DNA of 64,000 bases from Diploptera punctata (GCA_030220185.1 JASPKZ010007299.1:186001-250000), one strand, 5' to 3'. Positions 23,206 through 33,671 are shown, numbered from the stretch's first letter. Notes: generated by a model not told the origin, from the sequence alone. Translations and numbers: made by a program.

Positions 23206-24103
23206 TTTTTTTTAGTTTTTAACTCAGCCTCTTCGAAATATATTTTTGGTCTTCCATAAGCAGATGGAACAGGTTTTTCCAACACTATCATTGTTCTAAA
23301 TGTTTAATAATGGGAAAGTTAATATTCACTTCTAGCCAATCAGAATATTTCAGTGGAAATCTATTTTTTTTTTCTCGCGCACAACTTCCTACGTTTTAGA
23401 AAATAGCTTTTAAAAATTATATGTTCTTAACATCTTTTAAAACATTCTGCGAACATCTCCTAACGCTAATTTATTTACTAAATGATCACTTATTTCCTCT
23501 ACCGCAAACTTTTCTTCATATATTAAATCAAACCATTCTCTGCGCGTGACGGTAGGTCTCAGCTGCTGGCCGCCTCCTGTAATAAGAAACCTAATTAAAA
23601 AAAACTCAATAGTTTGCCTCACATTTTATTGTTGCGGGACTTAAAGTCCATACTACATCACTCTATATTCTAACAAAATTTATACTAATGTTCAGAATTG
23701 TTCTTTTTCTTTTGTAGCTCAATTTAAAACAAGATGATGGTGTAAATTTTTAGTGTTTCGAAGGTATGATTCCATGTGTACTTAACACAATCTAGTTGTA
23801 TAGAAACACGTTAAATGTACCGATGAAAAGTACAAACCTTGAGGTAAAGTATCCATAGAGAATAAAAAGAATAGCTCTCTGAGCTTTAACACAAAATGTA
23901 TTTATTTCCTCAGCTCGAAACACAACCAGATGAGTTCTTAACTATCGGCAACATCCGATATTTATATTGTCTTCATAAATTTTAGAATTCTATCCTCCTT
24001 TGCAGATAAGTGAAGACCAGTCATCTGGCAATCATATTAGAGTGAAGAAAGATGAATTTTTGAGGATGAGCAAAATTATTTTTCAGCTAGATTTCGTAAC
24101 TGT
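23206..24103. repeat. Right arm of the inverted duplication
   Basis: Inverted partner of 21553-22426. It retains the open exon-like segment at 23437-23576 and ends where SINE4 begins at about 24104. Matching runs nearly continuously to both outer ends, so the duplicated unit is about 870-900 bp. Confidence 0.88.
23437..23576 (-). CDS. Exon-like ORF in the inverted duplication, unrecognised
   Basis: Read on the minus strand, a pyrimidine-containing tract ending TTCTTATTACAG precedes an open segment GGGQQLRPTVTRREWF, DLIYEEKFAVEEISDHLVNK, LALGDVRRMF and a stop at 23437. The preceding AG looks like a 3' splice site, so this could be the last exon of a gene or of a transposon. In the other arm the same acceptor (TTATTATAG) is kept, but the frame has stops. 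I do not recognise the family. It is acidic-helical in appearance, with no Cys/His motif. It may be a pseudogene fragment. Confidence 0.4.
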
Positions 24104-24425
24104 TCACACCCGGCCTTGGTCGATAGATTTTTAGGATGCAAAAATTCTAGTAACAAGTCCTCCGGGAAGGACTTTAGCCGTGGGTCCCGAGTCTGAAGAT
24201 TTTCAGGCTCCTAAAAGAACCACATACCTGAATAAAAAATTTACTGGCCTTTTCCCAATCAGTAATAACTTAGTTTCCCACCAGATGTATAATCGAGGCG
24301 CTAGGCTGACCCCCATCTATGGGTAAATGAGCGTAACTGAAGTAACTTGTTCAATTGGTTCCCATTAGGGAGCGCCTTAACCCCGGCACAGGGAAGGAAA
24401 GGGCTTAAGAAGAAGAAAAAATAAA
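24104..24425 (+). mobile_element. SINE4 variant lacking its head
   Basis: CGATAGATTTTTAGGATG, CAAGTCCTCCGGGAAGGACTTTAGCCGTGGGTCCCGAGTCTGAAGATTTTCAGGCTC match SINE4 (43831-44241, inverted) over about 110 bp. After about 24222 the body differs (CCACATACCTGAATAAAAAATTTACTGGCC ... GAGCGCCTTAACCCCGGCACAGG) and ends in a GAAGAAGAAAA tail. This is either a second subfamily or a tail exchange. Confidence 0.75.
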
Positions 24426-24439
24426 CAATAGTCAAGAGT

Positions 24440-24995
24440 TCAAGCATTGTTCTTCTTCTTCTTCTACTACTACAAGGTTTAGGCTATGCAGCCTGTTCCG
24501 GCGAAGTTAAAAGTGGAGTCCATCTTCTACGTGGTCGGCCAACATCTCTCGTTCCTCTGGGATTATACAGGAAGGTTCTTTTTGGTATTCTTTCGTTGTT
24601 CATTCTCATTAAGTGTTCTGTCCATTTCTTATTATTTTCGCAGATTTTATCTGCAATTTTATATATATTTAATTCTTCTCGTATAGTTTCATTCCTTATT
24701 CTATCCGCTCTTGTGCATCCTTTCACATTACGTAAAAACAGCATTTCCGCAGTCTGTATCCTACTTTTATCCCTTGATTTCATTATCCAATTTTCACTTC
24801 CATACAACAACAAAGGAACAGCCATTGTTTTATATAATTTAAGTTTCGTATCTTTCCTTGTTTTCCGACCCAAGGTTCTTTTTATGGTTCCACAAATAGC
24901 CTGGAATTTATTTACTTTTTTTTCTATATGCATTGTTTCTGCAATTAATAAGCTCTCTACATTAAATTTCTTTTTTATATTTTTCAAATTTTAAC
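24440..24995 (-). mobile_element. LINE-E 3' fragment
   Basis: Open for 167 codons: FQAICGTIKRTLGRKTRKDTKLKLYKTMAVPLLLYGSENWIMK, DKSRIQTAEMLFLRNVKGCTRADRIRNE, MNNERIPKRTFLYNPRGTRDVGRPRRRW. It ends with a GAAGAAGAAGAA tail (CTTCTTCTTCTT on plus, 24453-24470). It is 5' truncated within the thumb and has no catalytic motif. Confidence 0.9.
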
Positions 24996-25392
24996 AAAGG
25001 TTCTATACAATTCGTATTTAACCTATTTTCTTAAAATCGATTGGCACTCCTGAATTAAAGAATCAATATATTGCAGGATAGCTGACATATCTCAGAGGTG
25101 GTTCATCCGATGAAGCGAAACGGACTTTTCAGACTGAACTATTTTCTTTTTGGCTCGCAAACCTGTGTCGTCTCGCGTACAAGAGGAGAGATTAAAGAAT
25201 TTGGCAGGTGATCATATTCTCTGCTTTGGAGAGATTGAGTATGTGTTAGACCAGTTCTATTTGTGTACCAAGCCAAATCGCTCAAACTTTCAGGTTGGCT
25301 AAGCTTAAAACTACACTAAATTAATTTTCAACCCGGTAATTATTTGCATAAAAGTTGCCAAAAAATACTTCCTTTCCGTATTTTGATTATTC
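24996..25392. other. Stretch with no recognised feature
   Basis: No copies elsewhere in the window and no convincing ORF. Confidence 0.4.
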
Positions 25393-26237
25393 ATCATGAT
25401 CATCATCTGCATTCATGGATTAGGTCTGTTGACCCGTTCCGACTTCAGCCCATCTCTTTCTAGGTCTGCCCACATCTCGGGTGCCTTTAGGTTTGTATTT
25501 TGTTATTTGTTTTGGATATCTATCTTCATTCATTCTATGTGTTGCTTCCATTTTTGTCTATATGTATCTATTTTATCAGTTATTGCAAATATTTCAAGTT
25601 CCTGTCTTATTTCTGTGTTCTTCATTCTGTCTTCCTTAGTGCACCCTTTAACAGATCTCAAAAATTTCATTTCTGCCGTCGTTATCCTACTTAGATCTTG
25701 TTTTTTATGTATCCAGGCTTCTGAACCATAGAGCAGTACCGGTACTGTCAACGTTTAGTAAAATTTCAATTGGGTCTCTCTTGTTGTTTTCTTATTTAGT
25801 GATCGTTTTATCGTACCACATATTCCCTTGAATTTTGCTATTTTATTCGTTATATCATTATCATAATTAAATGAAATGTCACTTCCTAGATAACTGAGAT
25901 GGTTCACCTGTTCTATGATTTTGTTTCCTATTACTATTTTGGATCTGATTTCATTTTTCCCTTGGAATGCCATTACCTTAGTTTTTTCTATGGATATTTT
26001 GAGATTATATTGTTCACATATATTATGTAGTTTAAAAATATTCCTTTGAAGTCCGTCTTCCGTATTTGCTATTATTACCTGGTCATCAGCGTATAATAAT
26101 GTTTTCAAGTAGTGTGTTTTATGTAATTGTATTCCTTTATTTGTTTCTTCGTTCCATTTTTTTATTATATCATTGATGTATAGGTTAAACAAAACTGGTG
26201 AGATACTGCATCCTTGTTTAACTCCTTGATTAGTCAT

Positions 26238-27669
26238 CATCATCATCATCATCACTCCAGGGATTAGGCAATTGCCCGTTCCGACTTCATAATGCATCAG
26301 CCCAACGTCTTCTAGGTCTTCCAACATCACGCCTTCCTCTTGCTTGATAATTTCTGGCTAACAATGGATATCTCTCCTTGCTCATTCCATCCATGTGATC
26401 AATCCATTTCTGTCTGTAATTCGTGACTTTATCCAATAAAGGCTGTACTTTCAATTCTTCTCTTATATCCTCATTTCTTATTCTATCAAGTCTTGTACAT
26501 CCTTTTACTTGTCTTAGGAACCGCATCTCTGCCTTCTGTATTCTATCCTTCTGTCTTTTCACTGGAGCCCAAGTTTCACATCCATACAATATTGTGGGAA
26601 CCGCCATAACATTATACATTTTTATCTTGGTTTCTTTTCTAATTTTATTTTTGAATGTTCTCTGTATTGTTCCACACACCGTCTGAAATCTATTTATTTT
26701 GGAGTCAATATCTCTTTCCACATTGTAGCCAACATCACAGCCCAAATATTTGAAACTAGACACCTGTTCTATACTTTGATTTTCTAAAATAATTTTGGTT
26801 CTCACTGGATCTCTTCCTCTAAAAGCCATGGTCTTCGTTTTCCTTACAGAAATTTTAGATCGTATAATTTACATATTTCATTTAATGCATGCATTGATTT
26901 CTGTAAGTCGTCTTCATTTTTCTGTATTATGATTACATCGTCAGCAAATAAAAGATTATTTATGCACATTTTATTATCCATTCTTATTCCTGGATTTACT
27001 AAAACTTTCCATTTATTAAAAATATCGTCTATATATATATTAAACAAAGTGGGTGATAAACTACATCCTTGTCGTAATCCAGTATTTGTTTTGATTGCAT
27101 CTGTTCTTTTGAATCCGGTATCTATAATTATATTTGTGTCTTCATATAATGTCTTTATTGTTTCAACAAGGCACAGCGGGTATCCTTTCATTCGTAATAT
27201 TTCCCATAATTTTTGTCTGTTTACTCGATCGAAGGCCTTATCCAAATCTATAAATCCTATGTGAGTTTCTAAGTTATGTTCTCTTCTCTTTTCTATGAGT
27301 GTTTCAGTGTAAAGACATTGTCTATACATGACCTTCCCTTTCTGAATCCACTTTGATTTTCACTTATTATTACTTCTGTTATGTTTCTCAATCTATTATT
27401 TATTATTTTCGTATATATCTTGTAGCCAGTATTCATTAAGCTAATCCCTCTGTAATTCTCGCAATTTCTTCGGTCTCCTCTTTTGAATATATTCTTGACA
27501 ATTGCTGTTTTCCAAGTGGTTGGAATCCCATAGGTCTGCCAACATATATTAATTAGATGAAGTATTCGTAGTTTACACAATATTCCACTATATTTGATTA
27601 ATTCCATATTTATATTATCTAATCCTGTTGCTTTCCTATTCTTAGTGGTTTTCAAAGCCATTTCTTAGT
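26238..27669 (-). mobile_element. LINE-E2 inserted in LINE-E1
   Basis: A 5'-truncated LINE starting at the RT fingers: KTTKNRKATGLDNINMELIKYSG, ENYRGISLMNTGYKIYTKI, SENQSGFRKGRSC, then after a frameshift near 27300 IGFIDLDKAFDRVNRQKLW (motif A Asp) and NTGLRQGCSLSPTLFNIYIDDI (motif B). LLFADDVIIIQKNED (motif C, FADD) follows. Another frameshift near 26845 leads to MAFRGRDPVRTK, FKYLGCDVG, VPTILYGCETW and ARGRRDVGRPRRRW. It ends in a CATCATCATCATCATCA (plus) tail at 26238-26255. ACTAA occurs at both junctions, a short target duplication. Two frameshifts inactivate an otherwise well-kept RT. Confidence 0.92.
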
Positions 27670-28113
27670 ATGAATTTTATTTTTACTTACTTCATGTCTA
27701 GTTTTTATAACAAAATTTGTGTTCCAGTGCAAACTCTTTATAGCTGTTATTAAGTGTTTCGGAATTCCTTTTTCTTTTAAAATTGTCCAAAGTTTTCCTC
27801 TATCTACTTTATCAAATGCCTTGACAAAATCAATAAAAGCTATATGTGTTTCCTTGTTATATTCTCTTCTTTTGTTTACAAATTATTTTATCATATATAT
27901 ATATATATATATATATATTATCCATACATGAACGCCCTGGTCTGAATCCACTTCGTTCTTCTGTTAACATTACCTCTGCTATTTGTTTTAACTTAAATGT
28001 TAAGATTCTTGAGTATTTAACTTTTACAGGGAAAGAACACTATGAGGTTTAATTTAATAATTAAATTAATGTTTTTATTACCTCACCTCATATCCTTTTT
28101 CTTCTATACTGCA

Positions 28114-28139
28114 GTTTCGGAGCTTATCTCCATCGTCAG
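28114..28139 (-). ncRNA. Hammerhead-ribozyme-like core, left arm
   Basis: The minus strand reads CTGACGA, then TGGAG-ATAAG-CTCC as a short helix II, then GAAAC. All invariant core positions (CUGANGA and GAAA) are present. Helix III would be very short (CTGCAG follows), as described for the dimer-dependent hammerheads of Penelope-like elements. Activity is inference. Confidence 0.5.
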
Positions 28140-28468
28140 TAGCCTCTGGTCGACCGGTGTTATGTCGTTTCTTGGCGGTTTCCTTCTTACTTCTATCGGT
28201 GGACCGATGAACCTCTGGATCAGGTCAAAATTTGCGGGAGTTTCAAAATTCATGAGTTTGTCTTTTTTTTTCTTCTTCTTTTTTGTTTTTTTGGATATGG
28301 ATTTTTTCCCAGTGGGAAAAAATCCATATCCAAAAAAACAAAAAAGACAAACTCATGAATTTTGAAACTCCCGCAAATTTTGACCTGATCCAGAGGTTCA
28401 TCGGTCCACCGATAGAAGTAAGAAGGAAACCGCCAAGAAACGACATAACACCGGTCGACCAGAGGCTA

Positions 28469-28494
28469 CTGACGATGGAGATAAGCTCCGAAAC
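28469..28494 (+). ncRNA. Hammerhead-ribozyme-like core, right arm
   Basis: The inverted twin of the core at 28114-28139: CTGACGA, helix II GGAG/CTCC, GAAAC. Because the arms are identical, transcription in either direction yields one core in sense orientation. Confidence 0.5.
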
Positions 28495-28920
28495 TGCAGT
28501 ATAGAAGAAAAAGGATATGAGGTGAGGTAATAAAAACATTAATTTTATTATTCTTGAGTATATTTGATAGCCTGCAGTTAAAATACTTATTCCTCTGTAG
28601 TTGTTGCAGTCGTTACGTTCTCCTTTCTTAAAAATAGATTGTACTATTGATGTTGTCCAGGTTTCTGGTATTGTTGCTTGTTTCCAACATAAATTTAAAA
28701 AATGTAATAATCTCAGTTTAAAAAAAAATCCTCCATATTTTATTAATTCCATTAATACCATTTATTCCAGCGGCCTTTCTGTTATTGGTTGTTTTCAGTA
28801 AAGTACTTTTCTTCTAATTTCTTTCTTCCATTGTTATTTCTATTCCGTATCTCACACTCATATATGTTTATCTTTAGTTTTTTTATAATCCATTCCGGCT
28901 TTTCTTCTGCTGAAGTTTAT

Positions 28921-29260
28921 GAGTAAGATATTTTATACTAGTAGAGGTTACCAGCCTCTAGCCAAACCCCTTTTCCTGGAAGGCAGGGAACTGCAATTTC
29001 GGAGCTATTCGTCTCACTAGAGAAAGTGTGCCTTCACTGCGGCTTAGGTGACTTCTCTTCTCCCCACGTAACCCGTGGACGGGCCTAACCCAGGTACCTA
29101 TACAGACACCGCACTGCGCGAGTGGGACGCTTGAGCTTCACAAAAGGGCAGTGGCGCCGTACTCCCTGGAGTGGACTATCTCTTTCAAGAGTTCCATTCT
29201 GCTACCCTAATTTTGATTATTGCCTATTTAATTCTATTCTTTAATTTCTTTCGCATTCAT
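28921..29260. other. GC-richer block of unknown origin
   Basis: From about 28965 to 29180 composition rises (CCAGCCTCTAGCCAAACCCC ... CCACGTAACCCGTGGACGGGCC ... CAGTGGCGCCGTACTCC). ACGTAACCCGTGGACGG contains a small hairpin. There is no ORF or second copy in the window. It may be the leader of a transposable element. Confidence 0.35.
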
Positions 29261-29712
29261 TGTAATATGGGTGCGAAACATGGACTCTTACTACAAGAGA
29301 GGAAATGAGATTATGAGTTTTTGAGAATAAAGCTCTTAGGAAAATTTTTGGACCAAAGAGAGACGAACAGAGAGGTGAATGGAGAAGACTACATAACAAT
29401 GAACTACATGGTCTTTATAGGAAGCCAGATATACTAAGACAAATTAAGTCTCGTAGACTGCGATGGGCAGGGCATGTTGCACATATGGGGAATAAAAGAC
29501 GTGCATGGAATCTTCTTGTAGGAAAGCCAGAGGGAAGACGCCCAGTTGGTAGACAAAGAATGAGATGGGAGAACAACATTAACTATGATTTGAGGGAAGT
29601 AGATTATACAGGAAATGATTGGAAGGCATTGGCTCAGGATAGGGATGTATGGAGAGCTTATGTCCGCGCGGCCATGAACCTACGGGTTCGATAGTGCCAG
29701 TGAGTAAGTAAG
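29261..29712 (+). mobile_element. LINE-B 3' end, plus-strand copy
   Basis: GCETWTLTTREE, then FENKALRKIFGPKRDEQRGEWRRLHNNELHGLYRKPD, SRRLRWAGHVAHMGNKRRAWNLLVGKPEGRRPVGR, MRWENNINYDLREVDYTGNDWKALAQDRDVWRAYVRAAMNLRVR and a stop at 29692. The 3' end is GTGCCAGTGAGTAAGTAAGT. The last 69 codons are open. It is 5' truncated upstream of the GCETW motif. Confidence 0.92.
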
Positions 29713-29865
29713 TATAAAGATATACATGCAATTTATTTAGCTTGGTTATGAAGGGGCAATTTGACGTACATTCATTCCTTATAAACATTTATAGAAATTA
29801 ATTGCGAAGGTTGGTCATACCGATCAATTTTAATTGTTGGTTAGGAAATACGCTTCAAGCTGGAA

Positions 29866-30062
29866 GGTTTTAAACTGACCTAAACCTTCTGCCGGTACTT
29901 AGGGGTCGACTCAACCTCAAATAGTAATGATTACCGATCGCTTATTCTGGGGGTAAAGGCGGCCGTGATGCAGACTCCTCGTGTCGATTGTCTGGAAAGG
30001 TGGGAGCCATAACCTCCTACTACCCCAAGGCCTCCTAAGGCCTGTAGTGGGATCACTTGACT
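29866..30062 (+). mobile_element. SINE3 body, 5' truncated
   Basis: TTTTAAACTGACC-AAACC, GGGGTCGACTCAACCTC, GGGGGTAAAGGCGGCCGTGATGC and GGCCTGTAGTGGGATCACTTGAC are collinear with the minus strand of 13061-13357. The tRNA-like head is absent. Confidence 0.82.
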
Positions 30063-30684
30063 TTTACACAAAAATATTTGAGCCAATTGTAAAATGACCA
30101 GATAACGAGACTTCAATAGAAACACTGAGAGAGGAATTTTGCAATGAAGACAAGTTGTTCGATATGGGAAATTCCCACCAACACAGATTGTTTTATTTAG
30201 TTCTTCCGATTTCACTCTCCTCATATTTTCTTCAGAAAAAACTGTTTTGTAAATATAAGCTTGTTTTTAATGGCTGGAAATTCAAAAAACGAAATACAGT
30301 TAGATACAAATATCTGTAAACTCTTTATATTTTTCTCAATTAGGCCTATTATATATGCAAAAATATTGTTTATCTTGATATATAAAACTGTTATCCAAAT
30401 ATTATTGAATATTATATTTTCCTCAAATACTTTAGATTTCCCATTGTCTATATCACAAACATTTCTGGTACCGCTTCATTATTCTTCATTGTAAGTTTTA
30501 AACCTAAAATTTAATATTTCTACTCACTGTTCTTATCAAAATAATTTAAAATGTCTGCAGATATATTTTAGGCTAATATGATATAAACAAAATTTGTAGC
30601 AAAGTAAGAATCAATGAAAAAGTTTGAGAAACAATACACTATGAATGACAAGTCAAACCATTAATTAATATGGATGAATATTAA
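30063..30684. other. AT-rich stretch, nothing recognised
   Basis: No shared repeat or credible ORF. Confidence 0.45.
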
Positions 30685-32400
30685 ATTAATAGTATATTAT
30701 GATGCGAGGTTGGGAAGTGGTTTTTACAGAAGTGAAGAAATGTTTAAAAACCAACAATAGCGAGGTTTTTAATATCCGAGATTCTGTATAACACTTCACA
30801 AATGTGCGTTGTACATTATTTTTTCGTGATGGTGTTTTCAAAATAATAAATAATTATAAAATAATAACCACTTTGTTAGAAATATTTAAGTTCATTATAA
30901 AAAACTGACTGACGTTAACAGTGTGGGCAATGTTTATTAGTTGAAACTACAGCAGGCCGTGATACCAATAAGTTATAAAATGGCGGCAAGTACGTATTTA
31001 TTGTTTTATAATGTTTCAAATAAATTTCTGTTCATTTAACATGCAGTGATTTGTTTCGTATAATGTATATTAACACTACCTTTTGGATATATTTTTGTAT
31101 ATACATTGTACATAGTATACATAAAGGGCAGTGGTTTTACTTTCCACAAGTTGGACCCCTCCTCCAGCCCTTGGGATACCTCGGGCACAAGCCCATACAC
31201 CCCAAGTCCCAACTTATTTTTCTCCCTTATCTATTCCTCAACCAGTCCAGGTTCTCGGCTTAAAACCAACGCCCCGGGAGAAGGTGTTGGAGTCACAATT
31301 TCGGTGAAATTGCTAAGCTTCGTAGTACGTCAAGACGCTCATCTCTGACGACCACGGGCTCCTCGAGCCTAGCCGGGAGGATTGCTTGCTTGGGAGCATC
31401 GCAGATCCACCGACCACCCCCCTGTTCTACCTTCAGGGACGCATCCTGCTGCCGTTGTGAAACCGGCTAGGCTTTACCCACCAAACCCCATAGTGTGAGA
31501 GTACATCAGGTACTCATCTCCTGGCGACCCCAAAGTTGGTCTACGAGCCTGTAGGCTAAACTGGGAGTCATCACAGTCGCTCCCGTGCTGCGCTGATCCG
31601 GGCCGTGTCCTGGTCTACATCCCAGGGACGTATCCTGTGGGCCAGTACGGATCTCGCAAGATCCAACAGGTAAGCACATAGTACTACAGGGCGCTCATCT
31701 CCGGCCGACCCCACTTATGGTTCACGAGTCCATCGGGCTTAGCCGGGAGGACTGACTAGCAGATCCACCGACCTTTTCCCCTGTGTACCATCCAGGGACG
31801 TGTTCTGTTGCTGAAGTGGGGCCAGCCTGAGCATTAGTACGTCAGGTCGCTCAACTCCTGACGGCCTCACAGACTATCCTTGGGTCAGTGGGGCGATGGT
31901 CCAGGAGACGGCGCAAATTCCACACCCAAAGATCACCCCCCCCCCTCTGATGCCGCGCCCGGTGACTTGGCCTGTAGTTCCCCTGCAAAGGAGTCGCCTT
32001 AGTATTGGCACAGCCAGCCCGTTCGCAAGACTAGGCCTCGTCATGCTGCTGCTGCGAGTCCAGCACACTGGGCAATGTAGGCATCCAGGGTATTCATCTC
32101 ACCTGGTGCCCCCACAGATGATATACGGATTCAAAGAATGAGGGGATCGACGCAGCGCATCTTAATACTACGCCGATAACCCCTAACTCGTGCCACGACG
32201 GCCGCATGCTCCTGCTGTGGGACCAGGATGGTGAGCTTATAGTACCTCACACTTGGTTTATAATATGTATTATTACAGTATAGGTATTTAGGTTCGCAAC
32301 TCCGGAATGCAATAAGTACTTTCACTCATGGTCGCCATTACTGTAAGTACGACAAAACGTACAATCGCGCAAAAAAGTAATATAAATAATTATAGGCCTA
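30685..32400 (+). repeat. R1 dispersed repeat, copy B, split by a GC-rich block
   Basis: The left part, 30685-31150, runs AGTATATTATGATGCGAGGTTGGGA to GGGCAGTGGTTTTACTTTCCACAAG. The right part, 32245-32400, resumes CACACTTGGTTTATAATATG and ends TCATGGTCGCCATTACTGTAAGTACGACAAAACG. In copies A and D these two sequences are contiguous. Confidence 0.85.
31150..32245. mobile_element. GC-rich periodic insertion in R1, unidentified
   Basis: About 1.1 kb of markedly GC-rich DNA in an AT-rich repeat. Diverged ~165-180-bp units recur: GTACGTCA-G-CGCTCATCTC...GACCAC..., GAGCCTAGCCGGGAGGA, GCAGATCCACCGACC, ACCTTCAGGGACGCATCCTG. They start near 31325, 31500, 31680 and 31835, with a weak fifth near 32075. 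The flanks show an imperfect CACAAGTTGG / CACACTTGG duplication. Open frames are short and show no domain. Possible explanations are tandem promoter monomers of a LINE leader, or an unknown element. Confidence 0.6.
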
Positions 32401-32534
32401 TTTACAATCAGTGAGTGGAAAAAATATATATTTGGGAGACAAGAACAATTGATCAGTCTCGAACTCAATTTCTGGCCCTCGCTAGCGTCCTCGACCGTTA
32501 ATGGCGTCTTCTTTACCTTCTCTATCTTTATACA

Positions 32535-33035
32535 GTAAAACGAGTGTCTTTTTTTGTCTGTCCTTTTTGGACTCAAAAACTACTTGACCGATTTGAATGG
32601 AGTTTTTACCAACATTTACATTCTTATTCTGGGACAATTAACGTATGTAACATATTACTATACGACTATAGAACCGGAGCTAAAAAAATGCATCGGTGCA
32701 TTAAAAAAGCCACTTGGACGCTTAAATAGCTTAAGCTGCCAAAACCATAGAAGTTTCGCCAAATTAATGTACACAGAATTGAATACCTAAAAACATTCTA
32801 CAAAAATGTCCAAGACAGCATATGTCTATCTTTTATGGATAACGCAATAACAATTTTTGTCTTTCAGCCCATGAATGCCAAGAAGATCGGGATAAGTCGA
32901 TTCGCGGGCAACGCCAGGTTATCAGCACGGGGAACTAAAAATATTAACGATATAAATGTACCATTTCTATTTATTCAACGAAACATAAACACATTTCATT
33001 CATTTAGGCGTAGCAGTTCACGCCGGATATTTGCT
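32535..33035 (+). repeat. R4 dispersed repeat
   Basis: Starts TCTGTCCTTTTTGGACTCAAAAACTACTTGACCGATTTGAATGG. It ends ATTCATTTAGGCGTAGCAGTTCACGCCGGATATTTGCTAGTACC. It is collinear with 11041-11510 at the 3' end. Confidence 0.7.
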
Positions 33036-33139
33036 AGTACCATAAAAATCGTCGAAAAAAGTTATATTAATTACTCTTGTTGATCAAATGCGTTCGTTTT
33101 TACAGGCTTTATATTAGCTTGACCTGTATCTATCTATCC

Positions 33140-33635
33140 ATCTATGTAACGGAATCTTTCAACGCGATTTTCACCCACTTAAAATCATTGGATCGACTTG
33201 AATCTTTGTATACTTGTAAAAGACCCGTGACAATACAATAATTTCATATTTTGTTTCTAAAATCATGGCCAGAATCATCAGAAAATAAAAAAAGTGTCTT
33301 TGTATTTATGTAACGGAATTTTTGAACACGATTTTCATCCACTTAGAAACATTGGATCGAATTGAAACGTTATATACTTGTAAAGGACCCGTGATAATAC
33401 AATAATTTCATATTTTGTTTCTAAAATCCTGAAAAGAATCGTCAGAAAATCAAAAAAAGTGTATTTGTATCTATGTAACGGAATCTTTGAACACGATTTT
33501 GACCCACTTAGAAACATTGGATCGACTTGAAACTTTGTATACTTGTAAAGGACCCGTGACAATACAATAATTTCATATTTTGTTTCTAAAATCCAGAACA
33601 GAATCATCAGAAAGTAAAAAAAATTAAAACTGGTA
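33140..33635 (+). repeat. Three tandem copies of a ~165-bp unit
   Basis: Each unit contains TCTATGTAACGGAATCTTT-AACACGATTTT, CACTTAGAAACATTGGATCGA-TTGAAAC-TT, GTATACTTGTAAAGGACCCGTGA-AATACAATAATTTCATATTTTG. TGTAACGG occurs at 33145, 33309 and 33474, a period of 164-165 bp. Units are about 85-90% similar by eye. It could be a small satellite seed or the internal repeat of the adjacent R4 copy. Confidence 0.9.
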
Positions 33636-33671
33636 TAATAAGTTGCGGACGTGTCCACTTTTTAGTCAATC

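Larger units (their letters stand above)
28017..28549. mobile_element. 533-bp PLE-like foldback with 12-bp TSD
   Basis: Flanked by perfect ATTCTTGAGTAT duplications (28005-28016, 28550-28561) inside LINE-E1. It has a 46-bp unique end (28017-28062), then two inverted arms meeting at a CCCAGTGGG centre (28308-28316). From 28081 to about 28262 the left arm is identical by eye to the reverse complement of the right arm. The left arm has one ~16-bp extra T/C tract near 28265-28280. Each arm carries a CTGACGA-stem-GAAAC hammerhead-like core. Confidence 0.92.
25393..28920 (-). mobile_element. LINE-E1: host copy of two nested insertions
   Basis: One LINE-E copy read across three separated segments. 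Segment 1 (28920-28550) has KAAGINGINGINK, LLHFLNLCWKQATIPETWTTSIVQSIFKKGERNDCNNYRGISILTAGYQIYSRI. Segment 2 (28016-27670) has EVMLTEERSGFRPGRSC and, after breaks, NTNFVIKTRHEVSKNKIHT. Segment 3 (26237-25393) has TNQGVKQGCSISPVLFNLYINDI (motif B), TLLYADDQVIIANTED (motif C, YADD intact), KISIEKTKVMAF, LSYLGSDI, VPVLLYGSEAW and RDVGRPRKRW. It closes with a GATGATCATGATGA tail. Removing 28017-28549 and 26238-27669 restores continuity at the protein level. Stops remain in segment 2, so it is dead. Confidence 0.92.

Noticed and set aside
28243..28761. 172-codon frame appearing to fuse LINE RT with another peptide
   Set aside because: The second half is foldback sequence inserted in LINE-E1, not a genuine fusion.
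31896..32141. Pro-rich 81-codon and reverse-strand 64-codon frames in the GC-rich block
   Set aside because: High GC reduces stops. The periodic units do not keep the same frame, so coding is unsupported.
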